Origin: RPQJ01 sp963700045
Lineage (GTDB): Bacteria > Pseudomonadota > Gammaproteobacteria > Steroidobacterales > Steroidobacteraceae
NCBI GenBank assembly: GCA_963700045.1
Contig: CAVOWK010000008.1
Location: forward strand, 1 to 64,000
DNA: 64,000 nt
Direction of reading: 5' to 3'
The notes under the pieces were generated by a model that was not told the DNA's origin, searched no databases, and was given only the letters and a program-made list of their open reading frames with translations. Every line of letters begins with the position of its first letter. Within the stretch, counting starts at the first letter, position 1. The position numbers and the translations under genes are program-made. Positions 9,526 through 18,582 of this stretch are shown here, piece after piece.

Positions 9526-10172
9526 TGAACGACGTCGAAAGCCTGCTCGAAGCACAAACCACCGCGCTGCTGCGCCGGCTGGGGCGCGAGCAGGAGTCGC
9601 GCACCCGGCACATCCGCGACGAAGCCGGGACGCAGGCGGCCGACATCGTGCACAGGGCGAGAGTCGAGGCCAGGACGCGCGTGCACCAGGCCGTGGTCGA
9701 CACCCGTCGTGAAGACGAAATGGCGCTGGCAAGGCGGCGCGCGGCACGCGACACGCAGGCGCGGCGCAGCCGGCAAGCCACCTTGCGCGAACTGCTCGAC
9801 CGCGCATGGCAGGCCCTGCCCACCGCATTGCAGTCGCGCTGGCTCGACGCCACCGCGCGTGAGCGCTGGTGCGACGCCGCCTGCGTGTCGGCGAGTCGCA
9901 GCCTGCGACATCTGGATCGGCTGCAGGTGGAAGTCGATCCGCAGTGGCTGGCCCATGTCGGCCCGCTCGCGCGGAACCGACTCGAGGGCCCGTCGAAGGT
10001 CGACGTCACGGCAACGGACGGCCTGGGCGCCGGGCTCCGCATCCGGGCGGGCGACGCCTGCATCGATGCCACGGTCGCGGGTCTGCTGGCCGCCCGTGAG
10101 CGCATTGCCTCCGAGCTGCTCGCCGAGTTCGAGAGCCAAGCCGCGACACGACGGGCGGAGCTCGCTCCATGA
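9525..10172 (+). CDS. ntpE: V/A-type ATP synthase subunit E
   Basis: Subunit E of the peripheral stalk, 215 residues. The N-terminal half is an Arg/Ala/Glu-rich coiled coil (residues 1-85), and the C-terminal half is a small alpha/beta domain with VDVTATDGLGAGLRIRAGDACID, matching the conserved GG-V-DN region of the family. It pairs with the G/H-like subunit at 5947. Start and stop both overlap the neighbouring genes by four bases (10169-10172 with subunit A). Confidence 0.85.
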   Translation: MNDVESLLEAQTTALLRRLGREQESRTRHIRDEAGTQAADIVHRARVEARTRVHQAVVDTRREDEMALARRRAARDTQARRSRQATLRELLDRAWQALPTALQSRWLDATARERWCDAACVSASRSLRHLDRLQVEVDPQWLAHVGPLARNRLEGPSKVDVTATDGLGAGLRIRAGDACIDATVAGLLAARERIASELLAEFESQAATRRAELAP

Positions 10173-11917
10173 GCGAAGCACGGATCACCTGGGTCGGCGG
10201 TCCGGTGCTCAAAGCCTGTGCCACGGGGCCCTTCAGCATCTTCGAGGCACTCGCGGTGGGCGAGCGCCGCCTGCTCGGCGAAGTCATCCAGCTGCGTGGC
10301 GACGAGCTGGTCGCGCAGGTGTACGAAGACACGACGGGACTCGAGCCCGGCGTGGCCGTGGTCGGACTCGAACGACCGCTGTCCGTGACGCTGGGCCCGA
10401 ACCTGTTGGGCGGCATCTTCGACGGCCTGCTGCGGCCGTTGTCGGGCGCCACGGATTTTCAGATCCAGCCGGGCGCGACTGCACGCAGCGTCGCGCGGCA
10501 TCGACTCGAATTCGCCGTACGGAACGGTGACTTATTGAGCGCCGGTGCCGTATTCGCCAGGACAGTCGCGCCGCGGCCGCAGGCGTTGCTGGTGCCGCCG
10601 TGGGCCAGCGGGCGCGTGGAAGCGCTGGTCGAACCAGGGGAGCATCGCGACGACGAGACGCTGCTGGTGCTGGTCGACGACACCGGCCGCAGGCACGAAC
10701 TCACGATGCAGCACGACTGGCCGGTGCGCCGGTCACGACCGGTGCGCGAACGGCTTGGCGTCAACGCGCCGATGATCACGGGCCAGCGCATTCTGGACAC
10801 GCTTTTCCCCGTCGCGCGCGGTGGACGCGCCGCCCTGCCTGGCGGCTTCGGCACCGGCAAGACGGTGCTGCAGGAGGCGCTCGCCAAGTGGTGTGACGCG
10901 GACGTGATCGTGTACGTCGGTTGCGGCGAACGTGGCAACGAAATGGCCGAGGTGCTCGACGAGTTTCCGCAGCTCGAGGATCCGCGCAGCGGACGTCCGC
11001 TCGCCGAACGCACGGTCATCATTGCGAACACGTCGAACATGCCGGTCGCGGCGCGCGAGGCGAGCATCTACACCGCGATCACGGTCGCCGAGTACTTCCG
11101 TGACCAGGGCCTCAACGTCGCGCTGATGGCGGACTCGACCAGCCGCTGGGCCGAAGCGCTGCGCGAGGTGTCCGGCCGCCTCGGCGAGCTGCCAGGCGAA
11201 GCCGGTTATCCCGCGTACCTGAGCTCGCGCCTCGCTGAATTCTACGAACGCGCAGCGCGTGTCACGTCGCTGGCTGGCGCCGAAGGTTCGGTCACGATCA
11301 TCGGCGCGATCAGCCCGCCGTCCGGCGACTTCTCCGAACCCGTCACGCTGCACACCAAGCGCTACGTGCGTTGCTTCTGGGCCCTCGACCGTCAGCGTGC
11401 GCAGGCCCGCTTCTACCCCGCCATTCATCCCCTGCAGTCCTATGGCTCGGACGTGCAGGAACTCGCCGACTGGTGGAAGCGCTCCGGCAATCCCGACTGG
11501 CTCGTGCAGCGGCAGCGCGTACTTGAACTGCTCGAGGCGCAGGCACACCTCGAGCGCATGGCGCGCATCGTCGGCCGCGATGCGCTGCCGGCACAGCAGC
11601 AGGTGCGGCTGCTCTGCGCGGACCTCGTCAACGAAGGGTTCCTGCGGCAGTCGTCCTTCTCGAAGGTCGACCGCTTCTGCTCGCCTGCGCGGCAGGTCGC
11701 CATGCTCTCGGTGCTGCTGCATTTCGCCGATCGCGCCGACGCCGCCGTGGCGGCAGGCGTGCTGCCCGCCCGGCTCGCGGCCATGCCGATGCTGCGGCAA
11801 TTGCAGAGGCTCGGTGAGGAGTTCAGCGAGGACGACCTGCTGCGTCTGCGGCAACTGCCGCGCCAGATCGATTACGAGTTCGACCAGCTGCAAACGGTGG
11901 CCAGTCATGCAGGCTGA
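10169..11917 (+). CDS. ntpA: V/A-type ATP synthase catalytic subunit A
   Basis: The catalytic nucleotide-binding subunit of the soluble V1 hexamer, 582 residues. It has the N-terminal beta-barrel (VGGPVLKACA), the family-specific 'bulge' domain at about 110-190, and a P-loop GGFGTGKTVLQ near residue 229. The GCGERGNEMAEVL motif with the catalytic Glu follows, then ALMADSTSRWAEALREVSGRLGE. The C-terminus is helical. One base-level oddity is GTGKT where most A subunits have GCGKT; this is a conservative variant. It overlaps subunits E and B. Confidence 0.97.
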   Translation: MSEARITWVGGPVLKACATGPFSIFEALAVGERRLLGEVIQLRGDELVAQVYEDTTGLEPGVAVVGLERPLSVTLGPNLLGGIFDGLLRPLSGATDFQIQPGATARSVARHRLEFAVRNGDLLSAGAVFARTVAPRPQALLVPPWASGRVEALVEPGEHRDDETLLVLVDDTGRRHELTMQHDWPVRRSRPVRERLGVNAPMITGQRILDTLFPVARGGRAALPGGFGTGKTVLQEALAKWCDADVIVYVGCGERGNEMAEVLDEFPQLEDPRSGRPLAERTVIIANTSNMPVAAREASIYTAITVAEYFRDQGLNVALMADSTSRWAEALREVSGRLGELPGEAGYPAYLSSRLAEFYERAARVTSLAGAEGSVTIIGAISPPSGDFSEPVTLHTKRYVRCFWALDRQRAQARFYPAIHPLQSYGSDVQELADWWKRSGNPDWLVQRQRVLELLEAQAHLERMARIVGRDALPAQQQVRLLCADLVNEGFLRQSSFSKVDRFCSPARQVAMLSVLLHFADRADAAVAAGVLPARLAAMPMLRQLQRLGEEFSEDDLLRLRQLPRQIDYEFDQLQTVASHAG

Positions 11918-13298
11918 CCTGCTGCTCGAAAATGCTGTGACCCGCATCGAGGGCCCGTTGCTCTTTGCGCGGCGCGAAGCGCGCGTAGGCCTCAACGCCG
12001 CGGTCGAAGTGCTGGCCGGGACTGGCCCGCCAAGGCTAGGGCGCGTGGCCGCGCTCGACGAGACCTCGATGGTGATCGAGGTGCTGGAGTCGACGTCGGG
12101 GCTCGCGCTGCGTGGCACGCGCATTCGCCTGCATCCGGAGCCGTTGCTGTTCGGTGTCGGTCCGCATCTGCTCGGCCGCGTGTTCGACAGCGTGGGTCGA
12201 CCGCTCGACGGCGGGCCGCCCGTGGCTGCACGTTCACGACGCCGCATCGAAGGGCTTGCGATCAATCCGGCCTGGCGCGCCTTGCCGCGGGATTTCATCG
12301 AAACCGGCATCGCGACCATCGACGTGATGAACAGTCTCGTGCGCGGACAGAAGCTGCCGCTCTTCTCCGCGGGCGGCCTGCCGCACGACCGGTTGGCCGC
12401 AGAGATCGCCCAACGGGCGCGACTGCGCGGAACCCAGGGCGAAGAAAGCTTCGCGGTCGTCTTTGCCGGCATCGGCGTGCCGCACGACACGGCCGAACAG
12501 TTCCGGCTCGCGATGGAATCGAGTGGCGCGCTGGGTCACACGGCCATGTTCCTGAATCTCGCGGACGAACCGGGCATGCAGCGCCTGCTTGCCCCGCGCT
12601 ACGCGCTGACGGCGGCCGAATACCTCGCGTTCGAGGAAGGACGGCACGTGCTGGTCATCCTCACCGACATGACCAACTACTGCGAGGCCCTGCGCGAGGT
12701 GTCTGCGAGCCACGGCGAGATCCCGGGTCGCAAGGGTTACCCGGGCTACATGTATTCCGACCTCGCGTCGCTGTACGAACGGGCTGGCTGCATCCGCGGC
12801 CGACCGGGCACCTTGACGCAGTTGCCGATCCTCACCATGCCCGGCGACGACATCGGGCACCCGATTCCGGACCTCACGGGGTACATCACCGAAGGCCAGA
12901 TCGTGCTGGACCGCGAACTCGACCGTCGCGGCATCTACCCGCCGGTGCGAGTGCTGCCGAGCCTGTCGCGGCTGATGGATGCCGGCATCGGCGAAGGGTT
13001 TACCGACCCGGACCATCCGGCGCTCGCACACCAGTTGTTCGCCGCCTACGCGCGTGCGTTGCGCGTGCGCGTGCTCGCGAGCGTGATGGGTGAACAGGGC
13101 CTGCCCGAATCCGACCGCAGGTTTCTCGCCTTCGGCGAGCGCTTCGAGCGCCAGTTCGTCCACCAGGCCACTGCGCGCACGCTCGAAGAAAGCCTCGAGA
13201 CTGGCTGGGCCGCCCTGCAGGGCCTGCCGCACGGCGAACTCACGCGTTTGTCGAATGCGCAGATCGGCCGCCACCTGGGCGCCGAAGCGCATGCCTGA
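11907..13298 (+). CDS. ntpB: V/A-type ATP synthase regulatory subunit B
   Basis: The non-catalytic nucleotide-binding subunit that alternates with A, 463 residues. As expected it lacks a P-loop: the equivalent position reads SAGGLPHDRLAAEIAQRA. FAGIGVPHDTAEQF, HVLVILTDMTNYCEALREVSASHGEIPGRKGYPGYMYSDL (given here only by its positions 245-285) and LTQLPILTMPGDDIGHPIPDLTGYITEGQI region are all family hallmarks. The start at 11907 overlaps the subunit A stop by 11 bases. Its own stop overlaps the subunit D start at 13291. Confidence 0.97.
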   Translation: MQADLLLENAVTRIEGPLLFARREARVGLNAAVEVLAGTGPPRLGRVAALDETSMVIEVLESTSGLALRGTRIRLHPEPLLFGVGPHLLGRVFDSVGRPLDGGPPVAARSRRRIEGLAINPAWRALPRDFIETGIATIDVMNSLVRGQKLPLFSAGGLPHDRLAAEIAQRARLRGTQGEESFAVVFAGIGVPHDTAEQFRLAMESSGALGHTAMFLNLADEPGMQRLLAPRYALTAAEYLAFEEGRHVLVILTDMTNYCEALREVSASHGEIPGRKGYPGYMYSDLASLYERAGCIRGRPGTLTQLPILTMPGDDIGHPIPDLTGYITEGQIVLDRELDRRGIYPPVRVLPSLSRLMDAGIGEGFTDPDHPALAHQLFAAYARALRVRVLASVMGEQGLPESDRRFLAFGERFERQFVHQATARTLEESLETGWAALQGLPHGELTRLSNAQIGRHLGAEAHA

Positions 13299-13908
13299 CA
13301 ACGGCGAAGTTGCGGCAACGCGGGTTGCGCTGCTCGAGCTGCGCGACGAGCGCCGGCTGGTGCAGGAAGGATACGAACTGCTCGACGAAAAGCGCGTGCT
13401 GCTCGCGACCGAGATCCTGCGTGACCTGCGGGCGCACGAAGTCGCGCAGACGACGCTCGACCGGCTCTGGCTCGAGGCTCGCGAGGCGCTGGCGGGCGCG
13501 GTCGAAATCCACGGCTTCGAGGACCTCACGGTCGAGCCACCGTGCCTGCTCGACACCGTGCTGTTGCGACAGGCGCAGCGCAGCTTCCTCGGCCTGCGCC
13601 TGGCCGACGCCGCGCTCGACGCGGCGCCTTGCGTACCTGCCTCTCCCCCCGTGCGCAGCACGCCGGAACTCAGGCGCTGCGCGGAGGCCTTTCGCCAGCT
13701 GGCAGGCGAACTGGTCGCGCAAGCGGCCCGGGCCGCAAACCTGCGCCGGCTGATCGAGGAATACCGCCGGACGGAGCGGCGCGCCCGGGCGCTGGAAAAC
13801 GTGCTGCTGCCGGAAATCGACCATTCGTTGAAGTTCATCGAGGAACAACTCGACGCCGTTGACCAGGAGGAAGCCGTCCGCGTCCGCAACGCCGCGCGCG
13901 GCCGTTGA
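13291..13908 (+). CDS. ntpD: V/A-type ATP synthase subunit D
   Basis: The central rotor shaft, 205 residues, nearly all helical with long N- and C-terminal helices that form an antiparallel coiled coil. The N-terminal motif ATRVALLELRDERRLVQEGYELLDEKR and the C-terminal RALENVLLPEIDHSLKFIEEQLD correspond to the conserved RRVNALE and ENR family blocks. It is the last gene of the nine-gene ATPase operon. A short GC hairpin (CCGGCCCGG) follows, then the next gene 77 bases on. Confidence 0.93.
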   Translation: MPDNGEVAATRVALLELRDERRLVQEGYELLDEKRVLLATEILRDLRAHEVAQTTLDRLWLEAREALAGAVEIHGFEDLTVEPPCLLDTVLLRQAQRSFLGLRLADAALDAAPCVPASPPVRSTPELRRCAEAFRQLAGELVAQAARAANLRRLIEEYRRTERRARALENVLLPEIDHSLKFIEEQLDAVDQEEAVRVRNAARGR

Positions 13909-13985
13909 ACCGGCCCGGACGTCGCCGGGCTTGACCTGTGGGGCAGCGGGTCGCTAGCTTGCGGCCTGACCCCGGGAGGACACGC

Positions 13986-14957
13986 ATGATCAAGGACGCC
14001 GTTTCACCGCTCGAACCTCGTTACGAGGACCTGGCAGGCGACGGCTTCGGTCGCAAGGCACGCCGGCACTTCCTGGCCACGCGACCCAAGTTCCTGACGG
14101 CCTCCGTCCTGCCCGTGCTGGTCGGAACGGCCTGGGGCGCCACGGTCGCCGGTGGACTCGAGCTGGGAGTCGCCCTGCTCGCCCTGCTGGCCACCGCCCT
14201 GGTCCATTGCGCCAGCAACGTCATCAACGACGTCGGCGACGACATCACCGGCACGGACCGCGACAACGTCGAATACATCCATCCCTACACGGGCGGCTCG
14301 CGGTTCATCACCAACGGCATCATGTCCGTGCAGGAGATGCACCGCTGGGGCTGGATCCTGATCGGCATGGCTTGCGTGCTCGGCCTCGTCCTCGCGCTGC
14401 TGAAAGGCCCGATCGTCGTCGCGCTGGGGCTCGCGGGCATCGCCATCGCGTGGCTGTATTCCGCGCCCGCGGTGCAGCTGAGCGGCAAGGGCGTCGGTGA
14501 GTTCTTCCTGATGATCGCGTTCGGCGTGCTGCCCGTCTGCGGCGCCGCGTGGCTGCAGAGCGGTGTGTTCGACCTGGGCAGCCTGCTGATCGCGATTCCC
14601 GTCGGCATCTGGGTGATGCTGATCCTGTGGATCAACGAAGTGCCGGATCGCAAGGCCGACGCCGCGAACGGCAAGCTGACGCTCGTGGTCCGCCTCGGAC
14701 TCGACCGCGCGCGCCTCGGCTACCGGCTGCTGCACGTCGCCGCGTTCGCCTCGATCGTCACGCTGGTCGCGATGAGCTCGTTGCCCTGGTGGACCGCGGT
14801 CGGAGCAGTCGCCATCCTGGCGGGAGGCTTCAAGGCGGCCGCGGGCATCGGCGAGCAGGTCACGCGCCCAGTGCTGACCAAGAGCATCGAAATGACCATT
14901 GGCCTGCAGGCCGTGGGCTCGATCCTGCTGTTCGTCGCCGCGATCTTCTCGCGCTGA
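13986..14957 (+). CDS. UbiA-family prenyltransferase, MenA-like
   Basis: A polytopic inner-membrane prenyltransferase of 323 residues with about eight helices. Both Asp-rich prenyl-diphosphate motifs are visible: NVINDVGDDITGTDRDN in loop 1 and NEVPDRKADAANGK in loop 2. The lead-in FLATRPKFLTASVLPVLVGTA closely resembles 1,4-dihydroxy-2-naphthoate polyprenyltransferase (MenA), so menaquinone synthesis is the best guess and would suit the quinol-linked cytochromes in this window. Other UbiA substrates (4-hydroxybenzoate, other quinones) cannot be excluded. GGGAGGA lies seven bases before the ATG at 13986. Confidence 0.85.
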   Translation: MIKDAVSPLEPRYEDLAGDGFGRKARRHFLATRPKFLTASVLPVLVGTAWGATVAGGLELGVALLALLATALVHCASNVINDVGDDITGTDRDNVEYIHPYTGGSRFITNGIMSVQEMHRWGWILIGMACVLGLVLALLKGPIVVALGLAGIAIAWLYSAPAVQLSGKGVGEFFLMIAFGVLPVCGAAWLQSGVFDLGSLLIAIPVGIWVMLILWINEVPDRKADAANGKLTLVVRLGLDRARLGYRLLHVAAFASIVTLVAMSSLPWWTAVGAVAILAGGFKAAAGIGEQVTRPVLTKSIEMTIGLQAVGSILLFVAAIFSR

Positions 14958-14964
14958 CCGGGGC

Positions 14965-16402
14965 ATGCCCGCCGCCGGGACCGGCTCACTGCAGCTCGTT
15001 TTCGGCGCGAGCGGCTACATCGGCACCCACCTGGTGCCGCGCCTGCTGGCCGCAGGCAGGCGCGTCCGCGCGTCCGCCCGCAACCTCGAGGTACTCGAGG
15101 CCCGCGGCTGGCCCGGCGTGGCGTGCGTAGCCGCAGATGCCCTGCAACCAGAAACGCTCGCAGCTGCGCTGCAGGGCGTCGACGTCGCCTATTACCTGGT
15201 GCACTCGATGGCCGCAGGCCGCGGCTTCAGTGCATTGGACCGCGAAGCGGCGCGCAATTTCGGGGCGGCCGCGGCCGCGGCCGGGGTGCGCCGCATCGTG
15301 TATCTCGGCGGGTTGATCCCCGCGAACGCCCGGTCGGAACACCTGCGCTCTCGCGCGGAAACCGGTGACGTCCTGCGTGCGAGCGGTGTCCCTGTGACCG
15401 AACTGCGCGCCGGCATGATCATCGGGCCCGGCTCCGCCGCGTACGAAGTCATCCGCGACCTGGTCAATCACCTGCCCGTCATGGTGACGCCGCGCTGGGT
15501 GAAGTCGGTCTCGACGCCGATCGCGCTCGACGACCTGCTCGCCTACCTGGTCGCGGTCGCCGACATCGACGACGCGGCGGGCAAGATCCTCGATGCCGGT
15601 GGCCCCGACACCGTGACGTACGAAGCGATCATGCGCTGCTACGGCGACCTGGTAGGACGCCACCCGCTGATCGTGCCGGTGCCGGTGCTGACCCCGCGTC
15701 TGTCGTCGTACTGGCTGCGCCTGGTGACGACGGTCCCGGTCGGCATCGCGCAGGCGCTGGTCGAGGGCCTCGAGCACGATTTCGTCGCCCACGACGACGA
15801 GCTGCAGCGCCTGGTGCCGCGGGCGCGACTGGGGCTCGCAGACGCGATCCGCGCCGCGATCGAGGCGGACCGGCAGCACGCAGTGATTGCGCGCTGGGTC
15901 GAGGGCTCGATCGCCTGCCGCAACTTCCGGCCCGAGTACGCGTTCTATGCCAAGCGCGAAGGCGCGACGGCGCACGGGCGACGTCGACGCGGAGCGGGTG
16001 TTCGCCACCGTCTGCACCATCGGGGGCGAGGACGGCTGGTTCTACGCCAACGTCCTGTGGTGGATCCGTGGCGCGATCGACTGGCTGCTGGGTGGACCGA
16101 GCTTCCGTCGTGCGCGACGGCACCCGACCGAGCTGCGCGTCGGCGACGTCGTCGACTCGTGGCGAGTGATCGCGCTCGAACCGGGTCGGCGCCTCACGCT
16201 GCTGATGGAAATGAAGGCGCCCGGCGCGGGCGTGCTCGAATTCGTGGTGCAGCCACAGGGCACGGGCGCGAGCGTCTCAGCCACGGCCTACTGGCATCCT
16301 GCCGGCGTGTGGGGGCTCGTCTACTGGTACGCGCTGATTCCCGCGCACGCGTTCATCTTCCGCGGCCTGACGCGGGCGATCATCAGGCGCGCGAGTCGCT
16401 GA
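14965..16402 (+). CDS. SDR-type NAD(P)-binding protein fused to DUF2867, frameshifted
   Basis: An atypical short-chain dehydrogenase followed by a DUF2867 lipid-transfer-like domain, an established fusion of about 480 residues. The Rossmann motif is VFGASGYIGTHLV (residues 12-24), with VAYYLVHSM and VRRIVYLGGL after it. The C-terminal part begins RVFATVCTIGGEDGWFYANVLW and ends FIFRGLTRAIIRRASR. The two parts are in different frames, switching at about 15960-15980, consistent with one extra base. No in-frame stop lies in either half, so an indel error is likely. The start at 14965 is seven bases after the UbiA-family gene, so the two are probably cotranscribed. The substrate is unknown. Confidence 0.8.
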
Positions 16403-16441
16403 ATCGGCGTGCCGCCCCCGCGAGGGAGCGGCGGCCTTGCA

Positions 16442-18577
16442 TCACTCTGCCGCCGCCTCGGTCGCCTTGGGGCCGCCGAACCGGTAACTCATCGACAGCG
16501 TCACGTAGTTCACGTCGTAGTTGTAGGGGTCGACGCCCAGGCCCAGTACCGTCGGCATGGCCGCAGGCTGCGCGTTGTACGACCAGTCGCTCGTCTTCAG
16601 CGTTTCGTACCACCACGTGAGCCTCAGGTCCGTGCGTTCGCTGAACCCATACGTCACCCCGGCCTTGAACGAGCTGAGCTCGCTCTTTACGACGGGGAAG
16701 ATGCCGGCGCCAGCGCCCGTGATGCGCGTGCGCGAATTGCCCGCGCCGTACGAGTAATCGAGGTTGACGCCGATCTTGTCCGTGAACTGCGCGTTGACTC
16801 CCGCGCCGTACGTCTCGAAGTCGTCCTGCACCTGTCCCACCCAGTCGGCCGTCGTGAAGGTGCTGCTGCCTCTCGTGCGCGAGTCGATTTTTTCGCGCCC
16901 GAGCGTCGCATAGGCCGCGATCTTCTCGTTGACCGTCCAGTTCAGGTCGACGCCATAACGCCGATCGAGACCTGAATCCAGGCCCAGGTCGGACTGCAGG
17001 TAACTGTCGTCGCCGTAAAAAACGCTGGCGCCGAGCGACAGCGGCAGCGATCCGATCGCGACGTTCGTGAGTAACTCGCCGTAGGAACGGTAGCGATAAG
17101 CCTGGTTGTACTTGCGCATGAGCGGGTTCTGGCCGAAACCGGCCGCGACGTTCACGTCGTACCTGTCCGGATCGCGCTCCTCGACGCCGCCCTTCGCGAC
17201 GATCCCGAGGTACCCGCTCGGGCGGAACTGAACGCGGCCCCAGCCGTCGAGTACTTCCTCGCTCGAGACCTCGAGCGCCGAGCCCGTCCGGTCAGTAGTT
17301 CGCCACTCGCCACCGACGCCGATGGCGAGGTCATCGTACACGTCGAAGTCGGCCGAGCCGTTCAGTCTTGTGCGTTCATAGCCGTAGACGGCATTCACGC
17401 GGTCGGCCACGATCGGGAACAGGTCCGTGTGCACGATCGAGGTGAACGTGCCCTGACGGCTGTCGTTGTCGCGCTCGTCGTAGGCTGCCGATCCACGCAG
17501 GCGCAGCCGGTCCATCGGGCGGGCGCTGACCGCAAGATCCGCGCGCGTCACACTGATGTCGCCGTCGAGGTTGTCGAACGGCAGCGCGTCGACCGCGACG
17601 TTCGGATTGATCGTGTACGGGTTGAAGCCTGTTTCCTGCGAGCCTTGCCCCATGGCGGCCGACAGCGTGACGGCCGTGTTCCAAGGCAGGCCGAACCAGC
17701 CGAACGACACCGCAACCTCGTTGTAGAGGTTGTCGGGCTCGAGCGACATCCGCCCGGCGTCACCGCCGGCGACCGCGGCGTTGAAGGGGTTGTCGAACTG
17801 GAAGCCAGCGGCCTTCGTGTCGTAGATCGATGCGAAGTAGCCGAGCTGCGCGAACCAGTGCTTGCCCTGGTAGCGCACATCGGCATTGATGCGATCGGTC
17901 GAGTCGTCGATCGGCCGCAGCATCTCGGTCGAGACGCTGCCGAACGAGCCATAGCGCGGTCGCGTGCCGCTGCGCTCGTCACGCTTGTAGTCGAGCCCGA
18001 ACGTCCATTTGTCGCCGAGGAAGAAGCGGCCGTTCGCGCCGTAGCGGTCGCGATCGTAACCGACGTCCACGGGACGCAGGCTCGTGCCGAGCGCCGTCAT
18101 GCCCGCCGTGCTGCCGGCGCGCACCCATCCGCCGGGCAGCGACAGGTCGTCGCTGCCGGAGAAAATCGTTTCGCCCGTATCCGAGATGCGGTGCGGGATG
18201 CGGTCATACGACAATCCGAACTCATAGGCCCCCTGCTTGCCGCCCTGGACCGAAGCAGCGCGTGAATCGAGGCCGAGATCGAGCAACTCGTAGTCGAGGT
18301 GATAACCGGACTCGAGCGCGACGCCGCCTTCGGCGTTCGCCACGACGTACACACCGTCTTCGTCGAGCCCGGTGTAGTCGCCGAACTTTGCGCTCGAATC
18401 ATCGAGCCAGCCCGCGCCGATTTCAGCTTCGGACGTATAGCCCTGCGCGAACGTGCATTTCTTGCAGGCCCAGGCCGAGGTGTCAGGTGCCGCCGATTCT
18501 TCGGCCTGCACGCCCGAGCCCGCCGCGAGCAGGATGGTGGCGACCGCGATCGAAAGTTTGTGGCTGCGTTGTTCCAT
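16442..18577 (-). CDS. mtrB: MtrB/PioB-family outer-membrane beta-barrel
   Basis: An outer-membrane porin that sheathes a periplasmic decaheme cytochrome and lets electrons cross the outer membrane. It has 711 residues with a Sec signal peptide (residues 1-25, SIAVATILLAAGSGVQAEE). The CKKC motif at residues 38-41, near the mature N-terminus, is a hallmark of the MtrB family. The rest alternates hydrophobic and polar residues as about 26-28 beta strands and ends in VTLSMSYRFGG, a barrel-type C-terminal strand. It lies five bases after the MtrA-like gene and is probably translated with it. Family length is 650-750. Confidence 0.95.
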   Translation of the reverse strand: MEQRSHKLSIAVATILLAAGSGVQAEESAAPDTSAWACKKCTFAQGYTSEAEIGAGWLDDSSAKFGDYTGLDEDGVYVVANAEGGVALESGYHLDYELLDLGLDSRAASVQGGKQGAYEFGLSYDRIPHRISDTGETIFSGSDDLSLPGGWVRAGSTAGMTALGTSLRPVDVGYDRDRYGANGRFFLGDKWTFGLDYKRDERSGTRPRYGSFGSVSTEMLRPIDDSTDRINADVRYQGKHWFAQLGYFASIYDTKAAGFQFDNPFNAAVAGGDAGRMSLEPDNLYNEVAVSFGWFGLPWNTAVTLSAAMGQGSQETGFNPYTINPNVAVDALPFDNLDGDISVTRADLAVSARPMDRLRLRGSAAYDERDNDSRQGTFTSIVHTDLFPIVADRVNAVYGYERTRLNGSADFDVYDDLAIGVGGEWRTTDRTGSALEVSSEEVLDGWGRVQFRPSGYLGIVAKGGVEERDPDRYDVNVAAGFGQNPLMRKYNQAYRYRSYGELLTNVAIGSLPLSLGASVFYGDDSYLQSDLGLDSGLDRRYGVDLNWTVNEKIAAYATLGREKIDSRTRGSSTFTTADWVGQVQDDFETYGAGVNAQFTDKIGVNLDYSYGAGNSRTRITGAGAGIFPVVKSELSSFKAGVTYGFSERTDLRLTWWYETLKTSDWSYNAQPAAMPTVLGLGVDPYNYDVNYVTLSMSYRFGGPKATEAAAE

Positions 18578-18582
18578 GGCGG

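Noticed and set aside
10733..12490. Long antisense open frame across ATPase subunits A and B
   Set aside because: It is a shadow of two well-conserved genes and shows no recognisable protein features.
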